Source: Chlorobiota bacterium | Lineage (GTDB): Bacteria > Bacteroidota > Bacteroidia > Flavobacteriales > Flavobacteriaceae | NCBI GenBank assembly: GCA_013153655.1 | Contig: JAADEB010000138.1 | Span: 1 to 7,211, forward strand | Direction: 5' to 3' | DNA: 7,211 bases | In this document: one piece after another, positions 1 to 6,795 of the stretch | How the letters are laid out: every line of letters starts with the position of its first letter | Position numbering within the stretch: the stretch's first letter is position 1 | Position numbers and translations under genes: made by a program | The notes under the pieces: model-generated | Database searches by the model: none | Told to the model about the DNA's origin: nothing | What the model saw: only the letters and a program-made list of their open reading frames with translations

Positions 1-10
1 ACCTCACTAT

Positions 11-96
11 TTCACTCAAAAAAATGTTCACTGTTAGTTGTTCATTGTTCATTAAAAAAACTCTTTCATTCCTTCATTCCTTCACTCTTTCACTAA
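11..96. repeat. Cluster of TTCAYT hexamers, including a short tandem octamer array
   Basis: Eight copies of TTCATT or TTCACT begin at 11, 27, 41, 48, 65, 73, 81 and 89. The last four are spaced exactly 8 bases apart and form a degenerate tandem array of TTCAYTCY-like units over 65-96. Runs of A separate the blocks. An open frame crosses the region (24-281), but its product is low-complexity and Ser/Leu/Phe-rich and it runs into the terminator hairpin, so I treat the region as non-coding. The array may be simple-sequence slippage or part of a dispersed intergenic repeat that extends left of the window. Confidence 0.6.
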
Positions 97-185
97 AAAA
101 ACCGTTTCCTGAAAAATCACTGGACTTAACATTCCTTTTGTTGTGCACTTTACAAAATTATTCATATTTACTATATGCCTCATTC

Positions 186-226
186 AAAAAAACAAAAACG
201 ACCTTTGATGTCAAAGATCGTTTTTG
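186..226 (-). terminator. Rho-independent terminator of the small minus-strand gene
   Basis: Positions 193-208 and 211-226 form a 16-base inverted repeat with one mismatch (C202/A217). The innermost pair probably opens to give a 4-base loop. On the minus strand the stem is followed by seven T (complement of A186-A192), the form expected of an intrinsic terminator. It lies 56 bases beyond the stop codon of the 47-residue gene. The outer stem is itself A/T-rich (CAAAAACG/CGTTTTTG), so it could also stop plus-strand transcription arriving from the left, though with a shorter U tract. Confidence 0.75.
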
Positions 227-281
227 CAAACCCAATGGTCAACCCTATGTATTATGCAACACTATTCAGATGGAGACATAA

Positions 282-425
282 TCAATTTGATGTTTTCAGC
301 ATTTGAATTTGACGTTTCAGACCGTTCAATTCCATGAGCGTTTCCAAATAAGCGGCGATTTGACCTTTTTCCATAAGACGAACCGCTTGGCTTTTTAATT
401 TTTCGTATCTTTCAAACAAATTCAT
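282..425 (-). CDS. Small 47-residue hypothetical protein
   Basis: The minus strand encodes an open frame from ATG (423-425) to TGA (282-284), beginning MNLFERYEKLKSQAVRLMEK. The product is highly charged, contains no Cys, Pro or Trp, and looks entirely helical: residues 3-20 and 23-43 form two amphipathic segments separated by a Gly-Gln turn. There is no signal peptide or membrane segment, so it should be cytosolic. I assign no function; it resembles short helical hypothetical proteins I associate with Flavobacteriia, but that is memory only. Support for a real gene comes from context: a sigma-54-like promoter places the transcript start about 24 bases upstream of the ATG, and a strong terminator follows the stop. 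It is divergent from the TPR gene, with about 90 bases between the two start codons. Confidence 0.62.
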   Translation of the reverse strand: MNLFERYEKLKSQAVRLMEKGQIAAYLETLMELNGLKRQIQMLKTSN

Positions 426-460
426 AATGCTGAGTTTTACAGGTTAGCACTCTAATCATA

Positions 461-476
461 TCCAACATCGTGCCAA
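461..476 (-). promoter_or_regulatory. Sigma-54-like -24/-12 promoter for the small gene
   Basis: Read on the minus strand the sequence is TTGGCACGATGTTGGA. The -24 part, TTGGCACG, matches the RpoN consensus YTGGCACG exactly. The -12 part departs from it: the position of the consensus GC is occupied by GA, and its TTG is shifted by one base. A start about 12 bases downstream falls near 449, giving a leader of about 24 bases before the ATG at 425. No TAnnTTTG housekeeping box was found between 426 and 515 in this orientation. The -24 element is convincing; the -12 element is imperfect, so the assignment is tentative. Confidence 0.5.
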
Positions 477-515
477 AAATTATAACTTATTGAAAACAAA
501 TAATTTAATTTAAAA

Positions 516-2294
516 TTGAAAAAAATTTTTTACATATTATTCTTTTTTTCGGTAAATCTTCACGCACAAAATTTGCGATTGGCACAGACCTATTTGAAGC
601 AAGGAAAAATCGACCGTGCGGAAGAAATCCTTACAGAATGGGAACAAAATAACGGTTTTCGCAGGCCTGTTTTCCGGGATTTGTTGAAAATCTACATCAT
701 GAAAGGCGAATTCGACAAGGCCGAACAATATATCCTCAGGACCATGAAACGCTATCCGTATGCCGGTCTGGATGCCGACCTGTATCACCTCTACAAAGCG
801 GCTCGCCGCGACGAAGATGCCCGCCGCCAACAAAAAGCCATTTTAAAGAAAATCCAACAACGTCCCCATATCACCCTTACCTTGGCTCGACGCCTCAGAG
901 AATACGGTTACTCGGATTTTGCCTTACAATTATTAAACGGATATGAAAAAATAAAACCCGTTGCCCCCTTATACCTGGAAAAAGGCTACCTGTATGCCGA
1001 AACGGGACGCCGCGATTCCATGATGAATGCTTTCATCAAGGCCGTGGAACTTCATCCCGGATATCTTAGTTTGGTCGAAGGCCGCCTCTACGATTATATT
1101 TCTCCGCAACCTGACAATCCTTATAACCGGTCCTTACTGAACCAATTGAGTCTTCGCATACGCCAACACCCTCTACCCCAACATTTCCGCTTGCTGGAAT
1201 GGCTTTATATACGGCAAAAACAATACGAAAAAGCCTTTGCCGCCGTTCGCAGCCTCTATCGCCTAAACCGCGCCAATCTCCATGAGATACTCAACCTGGC
1301 AAACGATGCCTTGGAAGACGGCCAAACGGATGCCGCTACTATGATCAATGAGTTTGTGCTGAAAGAAGCCAAGCCCGAAGATCAAAACATTCGCGACAGA
1401 GCATTGCTCCTCAAAAGCCGCATCGAAGCCGCACTACACCGGCTACCGATCCGCGAACAAACCGCCCTTTGGTTGGAGCGAACCCGTCAAATCCGCCATC
1501 CCAAAACCCGGTTCGAATTGGAAAAAATGATAGTGGACCTTTTGATTCGCGAAAAAAACTACGACCGGGCCCTCCGCCTGTCCGATTCCCTGGAAAAAAC
1601 GGCCGTAAGAAAAGCCTATCGAAGTCATTGGAAAGAAAAGCGGGGCGATATTTTCCTTCACCAAGGCCTCTTCGACCGGGCGGCCATCCTCTACACCTTG
1701 CTCCGTGAAGAAACACCTTATGAGGAAACCGGCTACCGCCTGCTCTACAAAATAGGTTTGGCTTCGTTTCTGGGAGGAGATCCCGGCTGGGCACATCGCA
1801 ACCTTAAACCCCTCAAAAAAGCTTCCCAGCGCAACATCGCCAACGACGCACTCTGGTTGGATTTTCTCATTATTTCCAATAAATCCCCCGGCGACACCCT
1901 GCAAAAGGCATTAAAAAACCTGGCCAAAGCCTATTTTGCATACTACCAACAAGATTTTCCCGCCTTGCAACGCATAAGCGATTCCTTATTCGCCTTACCG
2001 GAAAACAAAAAAATTCGCGATGATCTTCTGTATCTGCAAGGAAAATTGAGTTTCGAACAGCAAGAATGGGACAAATCCGAAACCTTTTGGCAAAAACTAT
2101 TGGACAAAACTTCCGAAAAAATGTTCCGCGAAGAAGCCCTTTACCGGCTCGGCATGATTTTTGAAAAAAGAGGCGATGCCGAAAAGGCCCAATACTATTT
2201 CAAACAAATCCTGACGGATTATCCCGAAGGGTTTTATTTCGAACCGGCTCAACGGCATTACCGGCAACTTAACGGCGAAAATTCAAGCATATGA
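516..2294 (+). CDS. Exported tetratricopeptide-repeat protein
   Basis: This 592-residue protein has an N-terminal signal peptide (MKKIFYILFFFSVNLHA, probable cleavage after Ala17), so it is exported to the periplasm or outer membrane. The mature part is almost all helical repeats of TPR type. The clearest are at residues 20-47 (LRLAQTYLKQGKIDRAEEIL), 53-80 (YIMKGEFDKAEQYI) and a C-terminal pair around 524-580 (ALYRLGMIFEKRGDAEKAQYYF). TPR arrays bind partner proteins, and no catalytic motif is visible, so the partner is unknown. The start is TTG at 516: an in-frame TAA lies at 501-503, no ATG or GTG intervenes, and the first in-frame ATG (residue 62) would lose the signal peptide. Its stop overlaps the start of the ZIP gene by 4 bases (ATGA), implying translational coupling. 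I see no clear promoter between 426 and 515 on this strand. Confidence 0.88.
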   Translation: MKKIFYILFFFSVNLHAQNLRLAQTYLKQGKIDRAEEILTEWEQNNGFRRPVFRDLLKIYIMKGEFDKAEQYILRTMKRYPYAGLDADLYHLYKAARRDEDARRQQKAILKKIQQRPHITLTLARRLREYGYSDFALQLLNGYEKIKPVAPLYLEKGYLYAETGRRDSMMNAFIKAVELHPGYLSLVEGRLYDYISPQPDNPYNRSLLNQLSLRIRQHPLPQHFRLLEWLYIRQKQYEKAFAAVRSLYRLNRANLHEILNLANDALEDGQTDAATMINEFVLKEAKPEDQNIRDRALLLKSRIEAALHRLPIREQTALWLERTRQIRHPKTRFELEKMIVDLLIREKNYDRALRLSDSLEKTAVRKAYRSHWKEKRGDIFLHQGLFDRAAILYTLLREETPYEETGYRLLYKIGLASFLGGDPGWAHRNLKPLKKASQRNIANDALWLDFLIISNKSPGDTLQKALKNLAKAYFAYYQQDFPALQRISDSLFALPENKKIRDDLLYLQGKLSFEQQEWDKSETFWQKLLDKTSEKMFREEALYRLGMIFEKRGDAEKAQYYFKQILTDYPEGFYFEPAQRHYRQLNGENSSI

Positions 2295-3001
2295 CAGCAT
2301 ATATTTGGCTCATCCTTGCGGTGCTGGCCGGCGGATTCAGCGCCTTTTACCTCTACCGCAAACACGGATTGCAACGCCTGCTTATAACATTTAGCGGGGC
2401 GTACCTGTTTGCCATTATTCTTTTTCATCTCCTTCCGGAAATCTATGCGGCCCACACACATCCTCATGCACACGAGGCCGGTCATGCGGTGCCTTATAAA
2501 ACCGTGGGGCTTTTTATCATGCTGGGACTATTGTTCCAACTGGTTTTGGACTTCTTTTCCCATGGTATCGAACACGGACACGAAGGCGGAAACGAACATA
2601 CGGCATTGAGTGCCGGCGTGGTGGCGGGGTTGTTTCTCCATGCCTTTACCGAAGGTTTGCCCGTCCTGCAAGGTACCGATCGCGCTTATCTCTACGGTAT
2701 TCTGGTGCATAAATTTCCCATCGCCCTGGCTATGACCTCTTTTCTGATAATGTCGGGCATGAAACGTTCGCAAATCATTTTGCTTTTGATAGCCTTTTCG
2801 CTCATGTCGCCCTTGGGAGCCTGGGCGGGAAGACATTTTGCGTTTCTGCGTGAACATCATATCCTGGTTTCGGCCTTTGTGGTGGGTATTTTAACCCATA
2901 TCAGCACCACCATCCTGTTCGAATCCAATAGCGACCACCGTTTCTACTTGCGAAAAATGCTCGTGATATTGCTGGCTTTTGCTTTGGCATATTTGGCTTA
3001 A
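2291..3001 (+). CDS. ZIP-family divalent metal transporter
   Basis: This 236-residue inner-membrane protein has about eight hydrophobic segments, near residues 3-22, 30-52, 68-90, 104-126, 132-155, 160-179, 189-210 and 217-235. Signatures of the ZIP (SLC39-like) family are HLLPE in segment 2 (His46, Glu50), HAFTEG in segment 4 (His117, Glu121) and HKFP in segment 5 (His140, Pro143). Two His-rich cytosol- or periplasm-facing loops at 55-65 (HTHPHAHEAGH) and 91-103 probably bind metal. ZIP proteins move Zn2+, Fe2+ or related ions toward the cytoplasm; the substrate here cannot be read from sequence. In classical ZIPs segment 5 reads HxxPE, but here Ile144 replaces the Glu, so the binuclear site may be altered. 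The gene starts inside the TPR stop codon and is followed by the decarboxylase gene 20 bases later, so all three are probably one transcript. Confidence 0.9.
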   Translation: MTAYIWLILAVLAGGFSAFYLYRKHGLQRLLITFSGAYLFAIILFHLLPEIYAAHTHPHAHEAGHAVPYKTVGLFIMLGLLFQLVLDFFSHGIEHGHEGGNEHTALSAGVVAGLFLHAFTEGLPVLQGTDRAYLYGILVHKFPIALAMTSFLIMSGMKRSQIILLLIAFSLMSPLGAWAGRHFAFLREHHILVSAFVVGILTHISTTILFESNSDHRFYLRKMLVILLAFALAYLA

Positions 3002-3021
3002 ATTTGAGGCAAAAATCATCT

Positions 3022-4128
3022 ATGCCCCGCCTATTTCATCCCGAAGATTTCCTTGTAGGTCCGGTGCCGGAAAACTTGCCCGAAAATCCGGTGATTTACG
3101 CCGAAGCACCGTCCAATATAGCCTTAATCAAATACTGGGGCAAGCAAAAGAACGGTGTACAACTCCCCATGAATCCTTCCGTCAGCCTTACCCTAAGCCG
3201 GAGCAAAACCCTCAGCACGGCCCGCCTGAAACGAAGGAACGAAAAAAAAGGTTCCACTTTGATTTTTAAACTGGACGGGGAACGAAAATCATCATTCGAA
3301 CCCAAAATCCTTACTTTCCTGGAACGCATCCGGCCTTATGCACCCTTTGTGAATGCCTACGACTGGGAAATCGAAAGCCGGAACACATTCCCCCACGGAA
3401 GCGGTATTGCCTCTTCGGCCAGCGGATTTGCCGCCCTGGCAAAAATCGTTATGGATTTGGAAGAACAAATTTACGGAACATACAAACCCGGCTACCGTAC
3501 GGCCAAAACATCTTTCCTGGCCCGTTTGGGATCGGGAAGTGCCGCACGCAGTGTCGCCGCTCCGGCCATGCTGTGGGGAAAACATCCCGAAGTGGCTGAA
3601 AGCTCGGATTATTATGCCATTCCCCTTCCTTTTGCACTTCATCCGGCTTTTGAAGATATACGCGACACCATCATCCTTTTCGAACGCGGCGAAAAATCCG
3701 TTTCCAGCACCCAAGGCCACCGCCTTCTGGAAAACCATCCTTTCAAAAACCAACGCATCTCCCAGGCCTTCAACAACATGACCGCCATGCTCCACGCCCT
3801 CCAAACCGGAGATTGGGACCACTTCGGCCGCCTCACCGAAGCGGAAGCGCTTATGCTCCATGCCCTGATGATGACCTCGGAACCTTACTTTATCCTGATG
3901 AAACCCCAAACCTTAGGATTCATTCAAGACTTGTGGCAATGGCGAAAATCGTTTGAAAACTCCCATGGAGAAAAACCGCCCGTCTATTTCACCCTCGATG
4001 CCGGGGCCAATGTGCACCTCCTCTACTCCGGTCCTTGGGAAGAACGCGTGATGGAATGGCTCGGTCAAACGGTGCCGGAAATTATCCGCGAAGGGCTTTA
4101 TATTGCCGACCGTATGGCCCGAAAATGA
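3022..4128 (+). CDS. mvaD: Diphosphomevalonate decarboxylase
   Basis: This 368-residue cytosolic GHMP-superfamily enzyme performs the ATP-dependent decarboxylation of mevalonate 5-diphosphate to isopentenyl diphosphate, the last step of the mevalonate pathway. Family motifs appear in order: APSNIALIKYWGK (residues 29-41), NPSVSLTL (51-58), the phosphate-binding loop FPHGSGIASSASGFAALA (123-140), ARLGSGSAARS (167-177, with Arg176 matching the substrate-contacting Arg) and TLDAGAN (324-330, with Asp326 matching the catalytic Asp). Two positions differ from the usual forms: SAARS for SACRS and DAGAN for DAGPN; neither removes a catalytic residue. Length is somewhat above the usual 320-350 because of an N-terminal extension of about 25 residues. 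I chose ATG at 3022; TTG at 3004 would add six residues and sits only 2 bases after the ZIP stop. A mevalonate route fits Flavobacteriia. No clear terminator follows. Confidence 0.95.
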   Translation: MPRLFHPEDFLVGPVPENLPENPVIYAEAPSNIALIKYWGKQKNGVQLPMNPSVSLTLSRSKTLSTARLKRRNEKKGSTLIFKLDGERKSSFEPKILTFLERIRPYAPFVNAYDWEIESRNTFPHGSGIASSASGFAALAKIVMDLEEQIYGTYKPGYRTAKTSFLARLGSGSAARSVAAPAMLWGKHPEVAESSDYYAIPLPFALHPAFEDIRDTIILFERGEKSVSSTQGHRLLENHPFKNQRISQAFNNMTAMLHALQTGDWDHFGRLTEAEALMLHALMMTSEPYFILMKPQTLGFIQDLWQWRKSFENSHGEKPPVYFTLDAGANVHLLYSGPWEERVMEWLGQTVPEIIREGLYIADRMARK

Positions 4129-4197
4129 TTTTATTGTTAGTGAAATATTATTTGTTTCGTAAGAGAAAAAGCTACTGCTGAGGAAAAGAGGGTTCGG

Positions 4198-4223
4198 AGG
4201 TTTTTGCCGTAGGTTTTTACCGT
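4198..4223. repeat. 13-bp tandem direct repeat between convergent genes
   Basis: AGGTTTTTGCCGT (4198-4210) is followed immediately by AGGTTTTTACCGT (4211-4223), differing at one base. The repeat lies in the 250-base gap between the convergent decarboxylase and DUF4270 genes, about 70 bases past the decarboxylase stop, and is followed by GATC and a run of six T. I see no strong stem preceding the T-run, so it is not a convincing terminator. The rest of the gap (4129-4320) holds no gene I can support. Confidence 0.6.
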
Positions 4224-4320
4224 GATCTTTTTTCCCAATGTAGACACAGCTCTATAAAACCGTATCGATGTATCTAGGAATTGCTGAATGGTTCTAGGTT
4301 TCGAGATCAACGAACATAAC

Positions 4321-4345
4321 AAAAACGCTTATTTTTCAATAGCGT
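4321..4345 (-). terminator. Weak candidate terminator of the DUF4270 operon
   Basis: On the minus strand ACGCT (complement of 4341-4345) and AGCGT (complement of 4325-4329) form a 5-bp stem around an 11-base A/T-rich loop, followed by a short T-run continuing into TTTTTG. It is about 34 bases beyond the DUF4270 stop codon, which is the right place. The stem is short, so termination may be weak or may occur elsewhere in the gap. Confidence 0.4.
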
Positions 4346-4378
4346 AATGGTATTGATAAAACGTTTGAATCAGTTTAA

Positions 4379-5950
4379 TTATTCTTCCTCGGGTTTGGTA
4401 TAGTAAATACGCAGTTCCACGGGATCTTCCGTAGCGCGGTTGCCTTTGAGAACGGTTCCGAAAGGCAGGTAAGCATCCGGATCCACCAATTGGTTAATGC
4501 CTTGCAGGAAAGCACCCAGGTCTTGTACCATTCGTATACCGAGGCGAACATTGGAAGAATCTTTTCGCAACACGTTTTTGATCTGGCGGGTGATGTTGAA
4601 TTCGTAATAGGATTTTCCGGAAACACTATCGCGGGTCAAGCGACCGTTGTAGGCATCCAGTATGACGGAATAGTCCACTTGCGATCCATCATCCAAAACG
4701 GGATCCAAGTCGGCTATGGGTTGCTGATAGTCGTATTTATACATAAACATTCGCGACGGACGATGTTCCTCGCGAATGCCGGCCATTTCGTTTTCGTCCA
4801 CGTAAATACGCAGATTGGCCTGATTGATGAGCCAATTGTTGTTGCGCAATTCATACAATTCCCTCGAATCGAACAATTCCAAGATACCCATGCTTCCCGC
4901 ATCGCCTTTTACATAGACCTTTTCCTCACCGTTGACCCGGTCGGCCGCCGTGATTTGTTGCTGCACGGAAGGATAAAAAAGGTTGTTATAGGTATTGACT
5001 TTCATATTCCCCCACAAAATGATTTCTTCGTAGGCCGTATCGGGATAGTCGTCGGATGTGTCGTCGGGAGTGCCGTTGTTGTTGGTAAAACGGTAGCGGT
5101 ATGCCAGTACCAAATAAGCTTGACCGGCATCGAACAACATAAAGGTTCCGTCGTTGCCAATGGCATCGGCCGTAAGGTACAAACCCCGGAAGTGTGATTG
5201 AAACAAATCGGAATTGGTCAGCACCGGTTCGCCGGCATGATTGAAGATTTTTTGGCGAAAGAAAGCCGTGTCCAAATTGATATAAAACATGGGACCCACC
5301 GTGTCGGTACGTATGGTGCCTTTCACATCCTCGGGAATTTCGTAATCGTCCAGGCCGGTGGCGCGGGGAATGGTGTCCACAAAATAAGTCAAATCGGGTT
5401 CGAAAGTACTATTTTCATAAAGTAGGTCGCCGTTATAATTTTCAAAAGGAAAATCCGAATAATAGGAAGGCGGCCGGGTAAATCCGGATTGGGGATCGTA
5501 GGGAAAAAAGTAATAATTGTTATAGTAAGCCTTTAAATCGAAAGGCAAATGTCCGAAAACACTGTCCACCTTGTAAACCGGATCGGAATCGGTGCTTTGT
5601 TCTTCGTCTTTTTCGGAGAAAAAAGGGATACGCAATTGCACGAAGAGTATGGAATCCGCGTTACGGAAATGTTCGCTGTCAAAGGACGAGGAAGGCAAAA
5701 AAGTCAATCGCAGATTAGCTTCCGTCAGACCGTAAGCGGGATGTTTATACACACCCAAACCCACCAAAGGTTGTCCCACGCTTTTGACATGTTCCACCGG
5801 ATGACTATAAAATTTGATGTTACGTGCTTTATAGACCTCGAATTGGTAATCGGGATCTTTGATGATATTGTTTCCTACTTCGGAAAACTCTTTCTTACAA
5901 GCGCTTAAAAAAAGAAAAAGTATGATAAATCGAATTAATTTTCCGGTCAT
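4379..5950 (-). CDS. DUF4270 family surface or periplasmic lipoprotein
   Basis: This 523-residue protein begins MTGKLIRFIILFLFLSACKK: a lipoprotein signal peptide with lipobox L15-S16-A17-C18. Cleavage would leave acylated Cys18, anchoring it to an envelope membrane. The conserved start of the mature part (KKEFSEVGNNII, 19-30) and the C-terminal GNRATEDPVELRIYYTKP (503-520) are what I associate with DUF4270 proteins of Bacteroidota. The rest is Tyr-, Asp- and Asn-rich and probably beta-strand. An acidic segment at 290-304 (NNNGTPDDTSDDYPD) resembles a calcium-binding Asp-rich loop. No enzyme motif is visible and the family's function is unknown to me. The ATG overlaps the stop of the upstream glycogen synthase-like gene by 4 bases, so the two are translationally coupled. 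In the Flavobacteriia I recall, glmS often follows; here the operon appears to end. Confidence 0.87.
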   Translation of the reverse strand: MTGKLIRFIILFLFLSACKKEFSEVGNNIIKDPDYQFEVYKARNIKFYSHPVEHVKSVGQPLVGLGVYKHPAYGLTEANLRLTFLPSSSFDSEHFRNADSILFVQLRIPFFSEKDEEQSTDSDPVYKVDSVFGHLPFDLKAYYNNYYFFPYDPQSGFTRPPSYYSDFPFENYNGDLLYENSTFEPDLTYFVDTIPRATGLDDYEIPEDVKGTIRTDTVGPMFYINLDTAFFRQKIFNHAGEPVLTNSDLFQSHFRGLYLTADAIGNDGTFMLFDAGQAYLVLAYRYRFTNNNGTPDDTSDDYPDTAYEEIILWGNMKVNTYNNLFYPSVQQQITAADRVNGEEKVYVKGDAGSMGILELFDSRELYELRNNNWLINQANLRIYVDENEMAGIREEHRPSRMFMYKYDYQQPIADLDPVLDDGSQVDYSVILDAYNGRLTRDSVSGKSYYEFNITRQIKNVLRKDSSNVRLGIRMVQDLGAFLQGINQLVDPDAYLPFGTVLKGNRATEDPVELRIYYTKPEEE

Positions 5951-6774
5951 TCTTCAAGGGTTTGAAATTGTTTCAAAATTTCGACAAATATACGGGGATT
6001 TTCTTCCAAGAGCGGCAAGGTGATTTTACCTTTGGTTTTATTGTGTTTGTTAAAGATTTTTCGAATCACATTATCCGGTTCTTCTTCTCCCATCATCAGG
6101 TAATCGGCGTAATAGGAAGCGCCGTCAAACAGGTGTTCGTAATCGGCGGGAAGGTATTTTTCGTATTCTTCTTTGAGGATATCGTCAAATTGCCATTTTT
6201 TTTCAATATTTCCGGGCAATTCTCCTTCGAATTTATCGTCATTGACCAAAACATGCATCAATTCGGTGTGTGAGAAAAGGGGTTCGTCCTTGTAATAGGT
6301 TTTCAAATACAGAGGCAACATGGAGGTAAACCATCCCAGGTTGATGATATAATCCGCGTTCCAATTGAGTTTTTTGGCCGTTTCCACTACACTTTTGGCA
6401 AAGAAAATCATAAAATCGGATATATCGTCCCTCAATTTACCTTCTTCGTTGCGCAGAAACATTTTGCCGTGGAACCATTCCAGGCTGTCGATAAAATACA
6501 CTTGCATACGCTCTTTGGGAATGGACGAAACCTTAATGGTCAGGGGAATATCTTCGTCGTCCACCACGATATTGATACCCGAAAGGCGGATGACTTCGTG
6601 CAGTTGTAATTTCCGCTCGTTAATAATACCGAATTTGGGCATGAACATCCTCACTTGTCCACCCCCGGCATGAATGCTTTTGGCCAAGCGAAAAGCCAGT
6701 TCCATATAGGGAAAATCGGTCAGGTAAGGAACAAAGCCGGTGGATGCTATCAGGAATCTTTTATCTTTCATCAT
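5947..6774 (-). CDS. Short glycogen/starch synthase-like protein (GT5 N-terminal domain only)
   Basis: This 275-residue cytosolic protein resembles the N-terminal Rossmann half of GlgA-type glycogen synthase (GT5) in the form seen in Flavobacteriia. Recognisable stretches are GGGQVRMFMPKFGIINERKL (37-56), LHEVIRLSGINIVV (58-71), IPKERMQVYFID (85-96), AKSVVETAKKLNW (126-138) and GWFTSMLPLYLKTYYKDE (147-164). Full GlgA is about 480 residues, so the C-terminal half is absent. The N-terminal KTGGL motif that contacts ADP-glucose is not present, and the region corresponding to HxH or HDW reads INLGW (144-148). It is therefore doubtful that it synthesises glycogen; a binding or regulatory role is possible. 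I prefer ATG at 6774 (or 6771) over the TTG at 6798, because that TTG lies inside the predicted -7 promoter box. The DUF4270 gene follows with a 4-base overlap. Confidence 0.85.
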   Translation of the reverse strand: MMKDKRFLIASTGFVPYLTDFPYMELAFRLAKSIHAGGGQVRMFMPKFGIINERKLQLHEVIRLSGINIVVDDEDIPLTIKVSSIPKERMQVYFIDSLEWFHGKMFLRNEEGKLRDDISDFMIFFAKSVVETAKKLNWNADYIINLGWFTSMLPLYLKTYYKDEPLFSHTELMHVLVNDDKFEGELPGNIEKKWQFDDILKEEYEKYLPADYEHLFDGASYYADYLMMGEEEPDNVIRKIFNKHNKTKGKITLPLLEENPRIFVEILKQFQTLEE

Positions 6775-6795
6775 TTTGAGGATTAATTGAATATA

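Noticed and set aside
24..281. 85-residue open frame on the plus strand
   Set aside because: It runs through the TTCAYT repeats, A-runs and the terminator hairpin; the product is low-complexity and has no recognisable domain.
1411..1904. Overlapping minus-strand frames (127 and 153 residues) opposite the TPR gene
   Set aside because: Shadow frames of the TPR gene, with no domain or promoter.
3292..3909. 205-residue minus-strand frame opposite the decarboxylase gene
   Set aside because: The plus-strand frame carries all the diphosphomevalonate decarboxylase motifs; this is a shadow frame.
4137..4322. 61-residue minus-strand frame in the convergent gap
   Set aside because: Not recognised as any family, has no promoter, and lies downstream of the DUF4270 operon. 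A decayed gene or transposase remnant was considered, but I found no motif or terminal repeats to support it.
4490..5908. Several long plus-strand frames opposite the DUF4270 gene (235, 75 and 119 residues)
   Set aside because: They are antisense shadows of a gene with a lipobox, family motifs and operon coupling; none has a convincing start context or domain.
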